NCBI RefSeq assembly: GCF_000316665.1
Contig: NC_019678.1
Location: 5,270,001-5,334,000 of the forward strand
Length of the DNA: 64,000 bases
Direction: 5' to 3'
Source: Rivularia sp. PCC 7116
GTDB lineage: Bacteria > Cyanobacteriota > Cyanobacteriia > Cyanobacteriales > Nostocaceae
Each line of letters begins with the position of its first letter. Position 1 is the stretch's first letter. Positions 28,701 to 35,953 of the stretch are shown piece by piece. The notes beneath the pieces were generated by a model. That model saw nothing but the letters and a program-made list of their open reading frames with translations, searched no databases and had not been told where the DNA came from. The position numbers and the translations under genes are program-made.

Positions 28701-29574
28701 TGATTAATTGGGGGATGTATGGTTGTTTTGTAATTACGTGTTTTCTATATAAAAGAATTCCGATTACTTTATTTCGAGTTTCAGATTCCCCCAAACCCCC
28801 TTGAGAAGGGGGGCTTAAATGTTCTTGTTTATAAGCAGTAATTTCTAAACCATCGGCGTTTTCTTCCCCCCTTTCATAAGGGGGGCTAGGGGGGATCTTC
28901 CGTTTCTCGTACCATGCCAAATATTCCTGCGGAGATTCAAAATAACCGTCGTAATCGGGATGAAGCAATCCCATATTCGGAGTTTCTAAAGGTGCGGGAA
29001 TATTGCCGACTTTTAAATCTAAATATTTTTCTGCTAGCGTCCAAAACAATGAAGCGACATTTTCGGAACCACCAGCATTCCAATAACCATAGATAATTAA
29101 CCAGTTGCGTAAATCTTGAACCTTTTGTACCGGTACAAATTTTAATAGTTTGGGACCAATTTTTAAGAAGCTAATATAGCCAGCAAGTTTATCTTCTTCG
29201 CGCCCGTTTCCAAACTTATCCAAGATAAATTTTACAGGCTTGGGCATTCCCTTGGGTTTATCACCAATTGCAAAATCCCCGATTTTGTTGCAACTCATCA
29301 ACTCCAAAGCTGACTCAAACACCAAGCGAATGGGAATATCGCTGACTCGTTCCCTTAACCATAAAACTTGATCGTAGTCGAATAGCAAACTACCAAAAAA
29401 CACATCAGCGCCTTGAAGTGCAGTTTCAACCTCAACTTGTTTGCTGTTGATATCGCGATCGCTAAACACCCGAATATCCAAATCACTACAGCGAGATACA
29501 GCCATATCAGCAGCTTGGCGGTACAAACCAGCGTTGAAAGATTCAAACCCTGCAATCAAGACGATACGCTTCAT
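25777..29574 (-). CDS. bchH: ChlH/BchH-type magnesium chelatase large subunit (CobN/BchH family)
   Basis: This 1265-residue protein belongs to the ChlH/BchH/CobN family of porphyrin-binding chelatase subunits, which insert Mg2+ or Co2+ into tetrapyrroles together with AAA+ partners. Diagnostic segments are FGMHGTVEWLPGSPLG near residue 632, YAANNPSESILAKRRGYG just after it, and a C-terminal block YRTKLLNPKWAEAMVNQGSG plus AHGRGFWDAS. The N-terminus (MKRIVLIAGFESFNAGLYRQA) and RNWLIIYGYWNAGGSENVASLFW resemble BchH/ChlH more than CobN, but it is shorter than the main cyanobacterial ChlH (about 1330 residues). A paralogue of chlH with a separate role is therefore likely. Residues 223-268 are an insertion encoded by a G/C-run repeat (see repeat feature). 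No bchI or bchD neighbours are present. Confidence 0.85.
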   Translation of the reverse strand: MKRIVLIAGFESFNAGLYRQAADMAVSRCSDLDIRVFSDRDINSKQVEVETALQGADVFFGSLLFDYDQVLWLRERVSDIPIRLVFESALELMSCNKIGDFAIGDKPKGMPKPVKFILDKFGNGREEDKLAGYISFLKIGPKLLKFVPVQKVQDLRNWLIIYGYWNAGGSENVASLFWTLAEKYLDLKVGNIPAPLETPNMGLLHPDYDGYFESPQEYLAWYEKRKIPPSPPYERGEENADGLEITAYKQEHLSPPSQGGLGESETRNKVIGILLYRKHVITKQPYIPQLIKRFEEAGLIPLPIFINGVEGHVAVRDWMTTDYETQQREQGNKITLSLSPEAAKVDAIVSTIGFPLVGGPAGSMEAGRQVDIAKGILAAKNVPYIVAAPLLIQDIHSWTRQGIGGLQSVVLYALPELDGAIDTVPLGGLVGEDIYLVPERVQRLIGRVKSWVNLRQKPASERKIAVILYGFPPGYGATGTAALLNVPRSLLNFLQGLKQQGYDVGELPEDGEELIRLVKEADESYSENNVEMLNLTSQNTVNVRKLEKWLGYLQTSRVEKQWKSLTGSGIKTYGDRFHLGGVQLGNVWIGVQPPLGIQGDPMRLMFERGLTPHPQYAAYYKWLQNDFAADALVHFGMHGTVEWLPGSPLGNTGYSWSDILLGDLPNLYIYAANNPSESILAKRRGYGVLISHNVPPYGRAGLYKELMALRDLVAEYREDPQKNYALKEGICKKIIDSGLDADCPFEEAKKLGIEFTPENIGMFSQNVFDDYLVKLYEYLQVLENRLFSSGLHVLGAAPNQEEMQSYLDAYFGEEEEENQPQSYRVSRGEEEERIKDLLKQSTDELKNLLRGLNGEYIPPAPGGDLLRDGAGVLPTGRNIHALDPYRMPSPAAYERGREVARKIIQQHLQENGSYPETVAVMLWGLDAIKTKGESLGILLELVGAEPVKEGTGRIVRYELKPLVEVGHPRIDVLGNLSGIFRDSFVNIIELLDDLFQRAADVDEPVDKNFIRKHALELKQKGVENTSARLFSNPAGDFGSLVNDRVVDSNWESSDELANTWQSRNVFSYGRQDKGQARPEVLNQLLGSTSQIVQEIDSVEYGLTDIQEYYGNTGGLKKAAEKQAGKKVKASFVESFSKDTTPRYLDDLLRMEYRTKLLNPKWAEAMVNQGSGGAFEVSQRMTALIGWGGTADFTDEWVYEQAADTYALDAEMAEKLRKANPEAFKNIVGRMLEAHGRGFWDASDEKLQKLRELYELTDEQLEGVTV
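28786..28905. repeat. G/C-run dispersed repeat inside the chelatase gene
   Basis: Two hairpin-like blocks with runs of C and G (CCCCCAAACCCCCTTGAGAA followed by GGGGGG near 28790-28816, and CCCCCCTTTCATAAGGGGGG near 28866-28885) lie in frame inside the coding sequence. They encode proline/glycine-rich stretches (PPSPPYERGE and SPPSQGGLGES). The same style of C/G runs forms the core of the intergenic elements at 39.7 and 55.8 kb. Confidence 0.7.
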
Positions 29575-29804
29575 ATCCCAAAACCATAGAATGCTTCATT
29601 CTACAACTTTAGCGAAGTTAGAGACTCAAGTAATGCTGTTTGATAACTGCTCAAAGACAAATTATTTGCATTGCTGCACAAGTAAATACACTTACTAATT
29701 TTGGTAGATATAGATAAAAATGTATCAATAATTCCTAGACTTTGTTTAAGTAACTATAAGAAGTTAAAACGGGTAAGAAGTAATGTATTAGAGTTCATCG
29801 TTTA

Positions 29805-30926
29805 ATGAGAATAAAATCAATATCGCGTTTCCTGAGTATTTTAATTATTAGTGCGATCGCGATTTTGCTAATATTTCCGACATTTGATAGCAGTTACGCT
29901 CAAGAAAGCTGTCAAGTAACAAATGCACCGAATACAGAAGGGAAAAGTTACGGCGATCCTCACATAAAGACCTTCGACGGACATCGATATAGTTTTCAGA
30001 CAGTGGGAGAATTTATTCTCGTTAAGTCAAAAAACTGTAAATTTGAAGTACAGGTACGTCAAGTGCCGCTTAACACATCTGTGTCGCTGAATAGCGCGGT
30101 GGCAATGAAACTTGCAGACAACCTTGTAGGCTTTTACGTTCAAGATTTCCCAGATTCAGATACTTCAACCCCTCTGCGAATTAATGGAAAACCAGCAAAA
30201 GTCGAAGGTAAATTCCTATCCTTATCTGATGACGGTAAAATTTACAAAAACGGTGATAATTACGTCGTAGAGTGGGCAACTGGTGAGAAAGTTGCGGTTA
30301 GGATATACCAGCGCGGAAAGTTTAAATACATGGATATCTCCGTTTTTGTATCCAACTCTCCAGCAAATCAATTCATAGGCTTGTTGGGTAATGCTAATAA
30401 AAATCCAAAAGATGACTTACGCTTCCGTAATGGAAAGAAATTACCTTCAAAATCAACTTATGGTGATGTAAAAAATCTTGTAAGCCGAGTTTCTCCTGTT
30501 AGATTACCGCTTAACAGGGGCATGAATGCTTATTTAAAGAAATTGAATAAAGACTTTGGTGATAGCTGGCGTATTAGTCAGGAAGAATCACTGTTTGATT
30601 ATGCACCAAACCAATCTACAAATACATTTACAAATCGCAGCTTTCCTTCGGAATATTTGACATTGGGTAGGTTATCAACATCTGAATTACAATCAGCGCA
30701 AGCCACCTGTCGCGAACAAAATGTACAACCAGAATTGATGGAAGGTTGTATTTTTGATGTTGCTTACTCTGGATATAACGGTTTTGCTCGTACTGCGGCT
30801 AAAGCAGGTGAGATGATAAATCTTCTCGAAGACTTAGGCATTCCCAATCCACTCCGCAAAGTTGTTCCAAAACCAGTTCGTGATGTAATCAAGAAAGTTC
30901 CTAAACTACCTCGTTTTCCGTTTTAG
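29805..30926 (+). CDS. Secreted protein with von Willebrand factor type D domain
   Basis: The 373-residue protein begins with a clear Sec signal peptide (basic MRIKSISR, a hydrophobic core of about 18 residues, likely cut after SYA at 32). A VWD-like domain follows. It starts YGDPHIKTFDGHRYSFQTVGEF (GDPH at 50-53) and ends with the calcium-loop-like LLGNANKNPKDDLRFRNG (193-210). The following part (FGDSWRISQEESLFDYAP) resembles the segment that follows VWD domains in animal proteins. VWD domains mediate assembly and adhesion in eukaryotic extracellular proteins, and bacterial examples are scattered. Only a few Cys are present (C36, C78 and a pair near the C-terminus). The C-terminal tail is Pro/Lys-rich. 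Location is probably periplasmic or extracellular. Function is not known. Confidence 0.9.
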   Translation: MRIKSISRFLSILIISAIAILLIFPTFDSSYAQESCQVTNAPNTEGKSYGDPHIKTFDGHRYSFQTVGEFILVKSKNCKFEVQVRQVPLNTSVSLNSAVAMKLADNLVGFYVQDFPDSDTSTPLRINGKPAKVEGKFLSLSDDGKIYKNGDNYVVEWATGEKVAVRIYQRGKFKYMDISVFVSNSPANQFIGLLGNANKNPKDDLRFRNGKKLPSKSTYGDVKNLVSRVSPVRLPLNRGMNAYLKKLNKDFGDSWRISQEESLFDYAPNQSTNTFTNRSFPSEYLTLGRLSTSELQSAQATCREQNVQPELMEGCIFDVAYSGYNGFARTAAKAGEMINLLEDLGIPNPLRKVVPKPVRDVIKKVPKLPRFPF

Positions 30927-30977
30927 AATATTTTCTGAATAGTAAAGCAACTTGTATTTATTTATGCAATTTTGTTT

Positions 30978-31002
30978 AAGCCCGGTTATGATAACCGGGC
31001 TT
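30978..31002. terminator. Perfect 12-bp hairpin after the VWD gene
   Basis: AAGCCCGGTTAT and ATAACCGGGCTT flank a single base, 52 bp past the VWD-protein stop. The stem is GC-rich, but only a short T/A stretch (TTCATTAATG) follows on the plus strand. It probably works as a terminator for the VWD gene. The symmetry does not decide direction. Confidence 0.6.
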
Positions 31003-31250
31003 CATTAATGCATTTTAAGGGAATTGACAAGATTTAATTTAATGAGTGCATAAAAAATCATTTTTTACTAAAAGCAAAATCAGAAATACTGGCAATTTTT
31101 CTAAAATACACAAACAAATGAAAATTAATTAAGCATAGAACAAATTGAACAATACAATCAAACAAAAATATTTATTATTGTAATTCAATTACCTTGACAA
31201 CTTCTATATTCAGTGTTTTAAAAGTAATGTTTAATATTTGAGGTAACTAT
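31003..31250. other. AT-rich leader of the amidase gene
   Basis: Together with the hairpin just upstream this makes a 324-bp gene-free gap. The sequence is very AT-rich with A/T tracts and contains no reading frame I trust. GAGGTAAC at 31240-31247 is a good ribosome site for the amidase ATG at 31251. Confidence 0.5.
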
Positions 31251-32192
31251 ATGAGATTTGGTATAGATATTGGACATAACTCTCCTCCCGACACCGGAGC
31301 AAACGGAATTAAATACGAAGATAATTTAACTTTGGATGTCGGAAATAGAGTAATTGGTAAATTAAAAGATTTAGGATACCAAGTTATAAATTGTAAACCA
31401 GCGAAATCTGATAGTGTCGGCGACTCACTGCGTCAAAGATGTGCAAAAGCAAATAGCAGCAAAGTTGATATTTTTGTTTCCATACATTTTAACGCCTTTA
31501 ACGGATTTGCGAACGGAACAGAAGTATTTGCTGCAAGCGACACTGGTAAAAAAATTGCCAAGCCGGTATTAGATGAAATTCTGAAAATGGGATTTTTTAA
31601 TCGCGGTGTCAAAAATGGCTCTCATTTATTTGTGATGAAAAATACAAATATGCCTGCAATTTTGGTTGAATGCTGCTTTATTGATTCAGCAAAAGATATG
31701 AAATTGTTTAATTCAGAATCAATGGCAAATGCTATTGTTAAAGGATTAACTGGTAAATTACCTTCTTCTCCCGTTATTTCCGTACCCGATGAAACATCAA
31801 ACCCCGATGTTTCTGTAATCAGATTGCAAAAAGCTTTAAACCGTTTAAGAATGACAGATTACAGCGGTAAACCTTTAGATGAAGACAACGTAATTGGACA
31901 AGCAACAATATCAGCAATCAAGAACTTTCAAGAAATAGTTGATATTCAACAAACAGGTATTGCTGGTGATACTACATGGGGAGCAATCAATCAAGTTTTA
32001 GCTAAGCCAGTAATGAGAAAAAATCATGCTGGTGGTATAGTTATGAAATATTTGCAATACCGTGTAGGTGCAGAACCTGACGGTATCTATGGATTATTTA
32101 CAGAAGCTGCAATTCAACAATTTCAAAGAGCAAATGGTTTGTATGCTGATGGAATTGTAGGTAATTTGACTTGGCGGAAATTAGTTGAGTAG
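31251..32192 (+). CDS. N-acetylmuramoyl-L-alanine amidase with two peptidoglycan-binding domains
   Basis: The 313-residue protein has an N-terminal Amidase_3 (AmiC-type) catalytic domain. Zinc ligands are H9 (DIGHN), E23 (YEDN) and H79 (SIHFNA), and the catalytic Glu is E140 (LVECCF). It cuts the bond between N-acetylmuramic acid and L-Ala of peptidoglycan. Two PG_binding_1 repeats follow. The first is around 188-248 (VIRLQKALNRLRMTDYSG to TTWGAINQVL). The second is around 258-313 (GGIVMKYLQYRVGAEPDGIYG to TWRKLVE). There is no signal peptide, unlike most cell-wall amidases, which is more like an endolysin or a protein exported by another route. A GAGG ribosome site supports the start. No phage genes surround it. 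Confidence 0.93.
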   Translation: MRFGIDIGHNSPPDTGANGIKYEDNLTLDVGNRVIGKLKDLGYQVINCKPAKSDSVGDSLRQRCAKANSSKVDIFVSIHFNAFNGFANGTEVFAASDTGKKIAKPVLDEILKMGFFNRGVKNGSHLFVMKNTNMPAILVECCFIDSAKDMKLFNSESMANAIVKGLTGKLPSSPVISVPDETSNPDVSVIRLQKALNRLRMTDYSGKPLDEDNVIGQATISAIKNFQEIVDIQQTGIAGDTTWGAINQVLAKPVMRKNHAGGIVMKYLQYRVGAEPDGIYGLFTEAAIQQFQRANGLYADGIVGNLTWRKLVE

Positions 32193-32302
32193 TGTGAAAT
32201 TTAAGAGCGATAATTTATAAATATAAGTTTAAAGACATCAATTCAATTCAATGATTTTTTCTGTCTAAAACTCCTGCCCCTTTAACCCAACCTACAAAAC
32301 TC

Positions 32303-33736
32303 CTAACCCCGAAACCGATTCTGCTCGTGTACGTGGTAATTATGTCCAGCTAAAGCCATAGCTAAGAAACCCCACAGCACCATACCAGCAACTCCCAACA
32401 TGCCGCTATTACCAGCCAAAGTCGAAATCATCGCGATACCAATACCCCGCGAAGCAGCCATAAAAGAATCAAAACGAGATTCAGTGAATTGAAATACCTG
32501 ATAAACCAGCAGCAGCATTCCACCTAAATAAAATACTGCTCCAAACCAACCTAATGTGAAAAAAGTATCTAGAAATCCACTGTCAATTACAATTGGCTCC
32601 AAAACTCCTTGTTCGTTAACAGTAAACGTATTTCCTACCCCGTTTCCCAAACCATTAGTAAGAGCTTTATTCAAACCTTCTTCGTAAATTTTTTGTCTAA
32701 CCTGAGCGCTATCGTCTTTGTCTAATTCGGTAAAAGTTTCAAAGCGATTCGTAATCGTGTCAGAAAATGGCTCAATAGTTGTTAAAGGAGCAATACAAAG
32801 CACCATCATGAAAACAACCACCATCAACCGCATTTGAGAGCGTGCTTTGAGGGAACCAAACAAAGTCACCAATCCTACCAACCAAGCACCCCACAAAGTA
32901 CGTACTGATGTCAGCAAAAATGACAAATAACCCGCAGCAGTCGCAGGAATATTTAAATAGTGACTGTGAGTAAGTAACAGCAACAAACCTGCTAGCATTA
33001 CACCCGCGAAAGGTGCGGGAGAAGCCATTGTACTCCAGACGCGCAATCCCAAAGGCTCTGGATCGCCCATACTTTTAAGTTCGGTTTCTACCAGCCAAAA
33101 TACATCCCAATCAGGAGCTACTATAAACTGCCAAACACCATAAGCCCCCATTACTAACGCACCCCAAATAAAGGTGCGCTGAAGTACCTGTCGATACTGA
33201 GGATATTCTCGCCATTTGATAAACAAAAAGAAAGCAAAAGCAATCGGAGGTAGCCAGTCAAAAAGTCCCCTAGCCGCAGTAAATGCTGAAGTTTTAATCA
33301 GTCCGATTAACCCACCATAGAAAACCCCCAAAAACGCCATCACAAAAGGTAAACCACCTTGTTTTAAGGATTTGGGAAGATATATTAAAGCAGTATGTAA
33401 AGTTAATAAAGTTACCAAGTATTGCGATACAAGCATCAACCGGCTGGGGTCAAAACCACTTTTCCAGTCAACTATACGAGTTATAAATGGCGTAACAAAC
33501 CACAGCCACCAGGTAAAGCCAATGTATAAAATAGGATATCGTATATATAGAAAAAGACCTACTGCAAGCGAAAGCGCTATATAGCCATTTCGCAGAATTG
33601 CTGTAGCACCCGAAAATATACATACTGCGGTAAAAAATACAAATGCGAGTATTGCCGTCCAACCTAAAGGTGGTTCTAAACCAAAGGAAAATCTTTTATT
33701 ACCAGTCTTATCGGGATTCATTTGTATATGGTTCAC
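32303..33736 (-). CDS. O-antigen polymerase/ligase-like membrane protein (Wzy-type), last gene of the HEP-like island
   Basis: The 477-residue protein has about 10-12 hydrophobic segments and a large loop between the later ones. This is the topology of the Wzy/WaaL O-antigen polymerase and ligase family, which polymerises or transfers lipid-linked sugar repeats at the outer face of the inner membrane. The loop (FSDTITNRFETFTELDKDDSAQVRQKIYEEGLNKAL) includes the R-x-x-x-x-x-x-A pattern common in the family, and GLGNGVGNTF follows. It is the most downstream gene of the minus-strand island and probably polymerises its repeat unit. The start is either GTG at 33736 or, five codons later, ATG at 33721. 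The GTG has an AGAAAAG purine tract upstream. Confidence 0.88.
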   Translation of the reverse strand: MNHIQMNPDKTGNKRFSFGLEPPLGWTAILAFVFFTAVCIFSGATAILRNGYIALSLAVGLFLYIRYPILYIGFTWWLWFVTPFITRIVDWKSGFDPSRLMLVSQYLVTLLTLHTALIYLPKSLKQGGLPFVMAFLGVFYGGLIGLIKTSAFTAARGLFDWLPPIAFAFFLFIKWREYPQYRQVLQRTFIWGALVMGAYGVWQFIVAPDWDVFWLVETELKSMGDPEPLGLRVWSTMASPAPFAGVMLAGLLLLLTHSHYLNIPATAAGYLSFLLTSVRTLWGAWLVGLVTLFGSLKARSQMRLMVVVFMMVLCIAPLTTIEPFSDTITNRFETFTELDKDDSAQVRQKIYEEGLNKALTNGLGNGVGNTFTVNEQGVLEPIVIDSGFLDTFFTLGWFGAVFYLGGMLLLVYQVFQFTESRFDSFMAASRGIGIAMISTLAGNSGMLGVAGMVLWGFLAMALAGHNYHVHEQNRFRG

Positions 33737-33755
33737 TGCTTTTCTGAATTAGGGG

Positions 33756-33782
33756 ATTGGTAATTGGTAATTGGTAATTGGG
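33756..33782. repeat. STRR heptamers upstream of the polymerase gene
   Basis: Three perfect tandem copies of ATTGGTA (33756-33776) and a partial fourth (ATTGGG) lie between the polymerase gene and the upstream glycosyltransferase gene. A second, degenerate set (GATAACT/GCTCACT) starts near 33820 and runs into the end of the glycosyltransferase coding sequence, encoding its last few residues. Confidence 0.8.
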
Positions 33783-33831
33783 CATTGCTAATTAGTAATC
33801 TCCTTGTCTCCCCATTTTTGTTGATAACTGC

Positions 33832-34758
33832 TCACTGCTCACTGATAACTGTCTGCACCCCTTGCCAGCGTCCATACCAAGATGCGAGTAGCTTTTTACC
33901 GGCTAACAAACCTTCGGAGGGAAGAAATCTCAACCATTGAATGAAACCCATTGCTTCGCGGGTTCCTACTGCTACAGCCCAGAATAAAAATGCTAGTTTT
34001 TGAAATGGTGAAAAGTATTCTAATAAAGCTACAGTTTCGTTGTGTACGGCATTTGCAAAGGCAGTTTGATTAAAACTATTGCGACGATCTTCATCAAAAC
34101 GCTTTGCTGGATAATGGTTAACCGCTACTTGGGGATCGTAAATTAACTTCCAACCAGCCCGCTTTAATTTTAGAGAAAAAGCTAATTCAAAATGAACTTG
34201 AGCGCCGGTACCTTTCATGCGTTCGTCAAAGTGCCAGCCTTGGATAGCAGCGCGTCGAAAGCTCATGTTTACTCCTTTGAGTACGTCAACTTCCCGCGCT
34301 TCACCAGCACCTATATGATGGTTGCCGATGACTCTACCAAACCAACTAACTTGACCTACCTTTCCCGAATTCCCATCTTCTAAATCCGTACCGTGATAAA
34401 CCCAATCCCTTCCGCCAACTCCACCGACAAGCTCGTCTGCAAGATAATGACTTTCCAGACGTGCCAACCAATCGGGATGAGCTGCTGCATCATCATCTGT
34501 AAAAGCAACAATATCTGAATCGGCTGCATCAAGCCCAACATTCATGGCTGCAACCACTCCGGTTATAGTTACTGTGGTAGTACGTAATGCTAAGTTTTTG
34601 CAGTCAAAGGCTTTCAGAAATGACCAAGTTTCAGTATCCGTATCGCGGACTACCACTATGACCTCATCAGCCAGTCGAGTTTGATTTTGCAACGCTTTTA
34701 AGCAGCGAGCCAAGTCCTGGCTGCGTCGGTAAGTTGGTATAATAACCGCGATAGACAT
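33832..34758 (-). CDS. Family 2 glycosyltransferase
   Basis: The 308-residue protein has a GT-A fold: it begins MSIAVIIPTYRRSQDLARCL with the nucleotide-binding site, and has the metal-binding motif AFTDDDAAAHPDWL (about residues 88-101) and a catalytic-region segment (GVNMSFRRAAIQGWHFDERMKG). GT2 enzymes transfer a sugar from an activated donor to a growing glycan. Two hydrophobic stretches near the C-terminus suggest a membrane association. On the minus strand its start (ATG) overlaps the stop codon of the upstream GT4 gene by one base, which implies translational coupling. The C-terminal residues VISEQ are encoded by STRR heptamers. Donor and acceptor cannot be inferred. Confidence 0.92.
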   Translation of the reverse strand: MSIAVIIPTYRRSQDLARCLKALQNQTRLADEVIVVVRDTDTETWSFLKAFDCKNLALRTTTVTITGVVAAMNVGLDAADSDIVAFTDDDAAAHPDWLARLESHYLADELVGGVGGRDWVYHGTDLEDGNSGKVGQVSWFGRVIGNHHIGAGEAREVDVLKGVNMSFRRAAIQGWHFDERMKGTGAQVHFELAFSLKLKRAGWKLIYDPQVAVNHYPAKRFDEDRRNSFNQTAFANAVHNETVALLEYFSPFQKLAFLFWAVAVGTREAMGFIQWLRFLPSEGLLAGKKLLASWYGRWQGVQTVISEQ

Positions 34759-35906
34759 TACTTCATCTCCTCAAATAAATCGACATATTTTTGTGCCATT
34801 TCCTTCCAGGTATGTTGTAAAGCAATTTCTCTAGCAGTGCCGCCCATTTTAGTTCTTAAATCTGGGTTTTCGCTTAATTTTTGCATCGCTGCTGCTAAAG
34901 CGCTTCTATCGTCTGGATCTGGCAGTACTATTCCAGCTTCTGGAGTAATCAAGGGAGCAGAGCCGGTACAGCTTGCGGTAATTACAGGTAGTCCTGTCGC
35001 CATTGCTTCTATAACTACCAAACCGAAAGGCTCGTAGCGTGAAGGAAATACGAAGAAATCGACAACTTTCATTAAAGCCGGAATATCTCGTCGAAATCCT
35101 AGAAAATGCACTCTGTCGCTTAAACCCAAAGATTTAGCTAATTGTGGATAGGGACTACCATCAGTTACACCTACCACTGCTAAATGCAAATTCGGAACCT
35201 CTACTAATGCCTTTAGCACCGTATCTAAATTTTTGCGCGCTATTCTGATGTCTCCAGCAAACATTGCTAAGGGAACGCCATCAGGTAAATCCCATGTTTG
35301 GCGATCGCCTGGATTTTCCGGTGAAAATTCTTCGATATCTACCCCATTAATAATTACTCGAATTGCTTGTTCGGGCACGCCGATTTCTCGTAAATCTTCA
35401 GCTACTTTATCGGAAACTGCAACTACTGTTTTTGTGTTGTCGAAAGCTTGTTTTTCCCAACGTGCGTTGAGCTTCGTATATAGCCACTGATAAAATTTAT
35501 ATAAATAAATACGCGGATTAAGAGTAATTATGTTGGCAGAAGGCGTAGCTTCTAAGGTCGAAAACTTTAACCAAGAATTATGAACAAAATGTACTGCATT
35601 TACATCTGAATTTGCCCAGGTGATAGCACCATTTGCTTTAATTATGTCGCATTGATTATGATGTTTTTTCAGCCAATTCGTGCTTTTAAAAGCAAACATG
35701 ATGTTCCGGATCAATTCTGTTGATAAACCTTTTACAGAAATGGGAACCCAATTAATATGATGATGTTTTTCTAAATCTGGAGCAATTTCACTTGCTAATA
35801 CGGTTACATGATGCCCGCGACGAATTGCTTCGCAAGCAACTTCATAGTTAACCCTTCCCTGACCATCACCTTTAACCAAACTGTGACTAACAATGCAAAG
35901 CTTCAC
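34758..35906 (-). CDS. Family 4 glycosyltransferase (GT-B fold)
   Basis: The 382-residue protein begins MKLCIVSHSLVKGDGQGRVNYE, with the glycine-rich acceptor-side loop of GT-B enzymes. The C-terminal nucleotide-sugar domain contains PEFSPENP-like FSPENPGDRQTW, and then VHFLGFRRDIPALMKVVDFFVFPSRYEPFGLVVIEAMATGLPV, which carries the E-x7-E retaining-glycosyltransferase motif. It is expected to add a sugar to a lipid-linked intermediate at the cytoplasmic face. The start codon is GTG, since the conserved N-terminus begins exactly there. Its stop overlaps the start of the next gene, so it is coupled to the GT2 gene. The sugar specificity is unknown. Confidence 0.93.
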   Translation of the reverse strand: MKLCIVSHSLVKGDGQGRVNYEVACEAIRRGHHVTVLASEIAPDLEKHHHINWVPISVKGLSTELIRNIMFAFKSTNWLKKHHNQCDIIKANGAITWANSDVNAVHFVHNSWLKFSTLEATPSANIITLNPRIYLYKFYQWLYTKLNARWEKQAFDNTKTVVAVSDKVAEDLREIGVPEQAIRVIINGVDIEEFSPENPGDRQTWDLPDGVPLAMFAGDIRIARKNLDTVLKALVEVPNLHLAVVGVTDGSPYPQLAKSLGLSDRVHFLGFRRDIPALMKVVDFFVFPSRYEPFGLVVIEAMATGLPVITASCTGSAPLITPEAGIVLPDPDDRSALAAAMQKLSENPDLRTKMGGTAREIALQHTWKEMAQKYVDLFEEMK

Positions 35907-35953
35907 GATACTATCAGCCTGCTATAAAATTAAGATATATTTAAAAAACAAAA

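Noticed and set aside
25777-29574. CobN cobaltochelatase
   Set aside because: The N-terminus and the HFGMHGTVEWLPG region look more like BchH/ChlH, although a mixed function cannot be excluded.
31251-32192. Prophage remnant around the amidase
   Set aside because: No other phage-like gene, attachment repeat or shift in composition was seen on either side.
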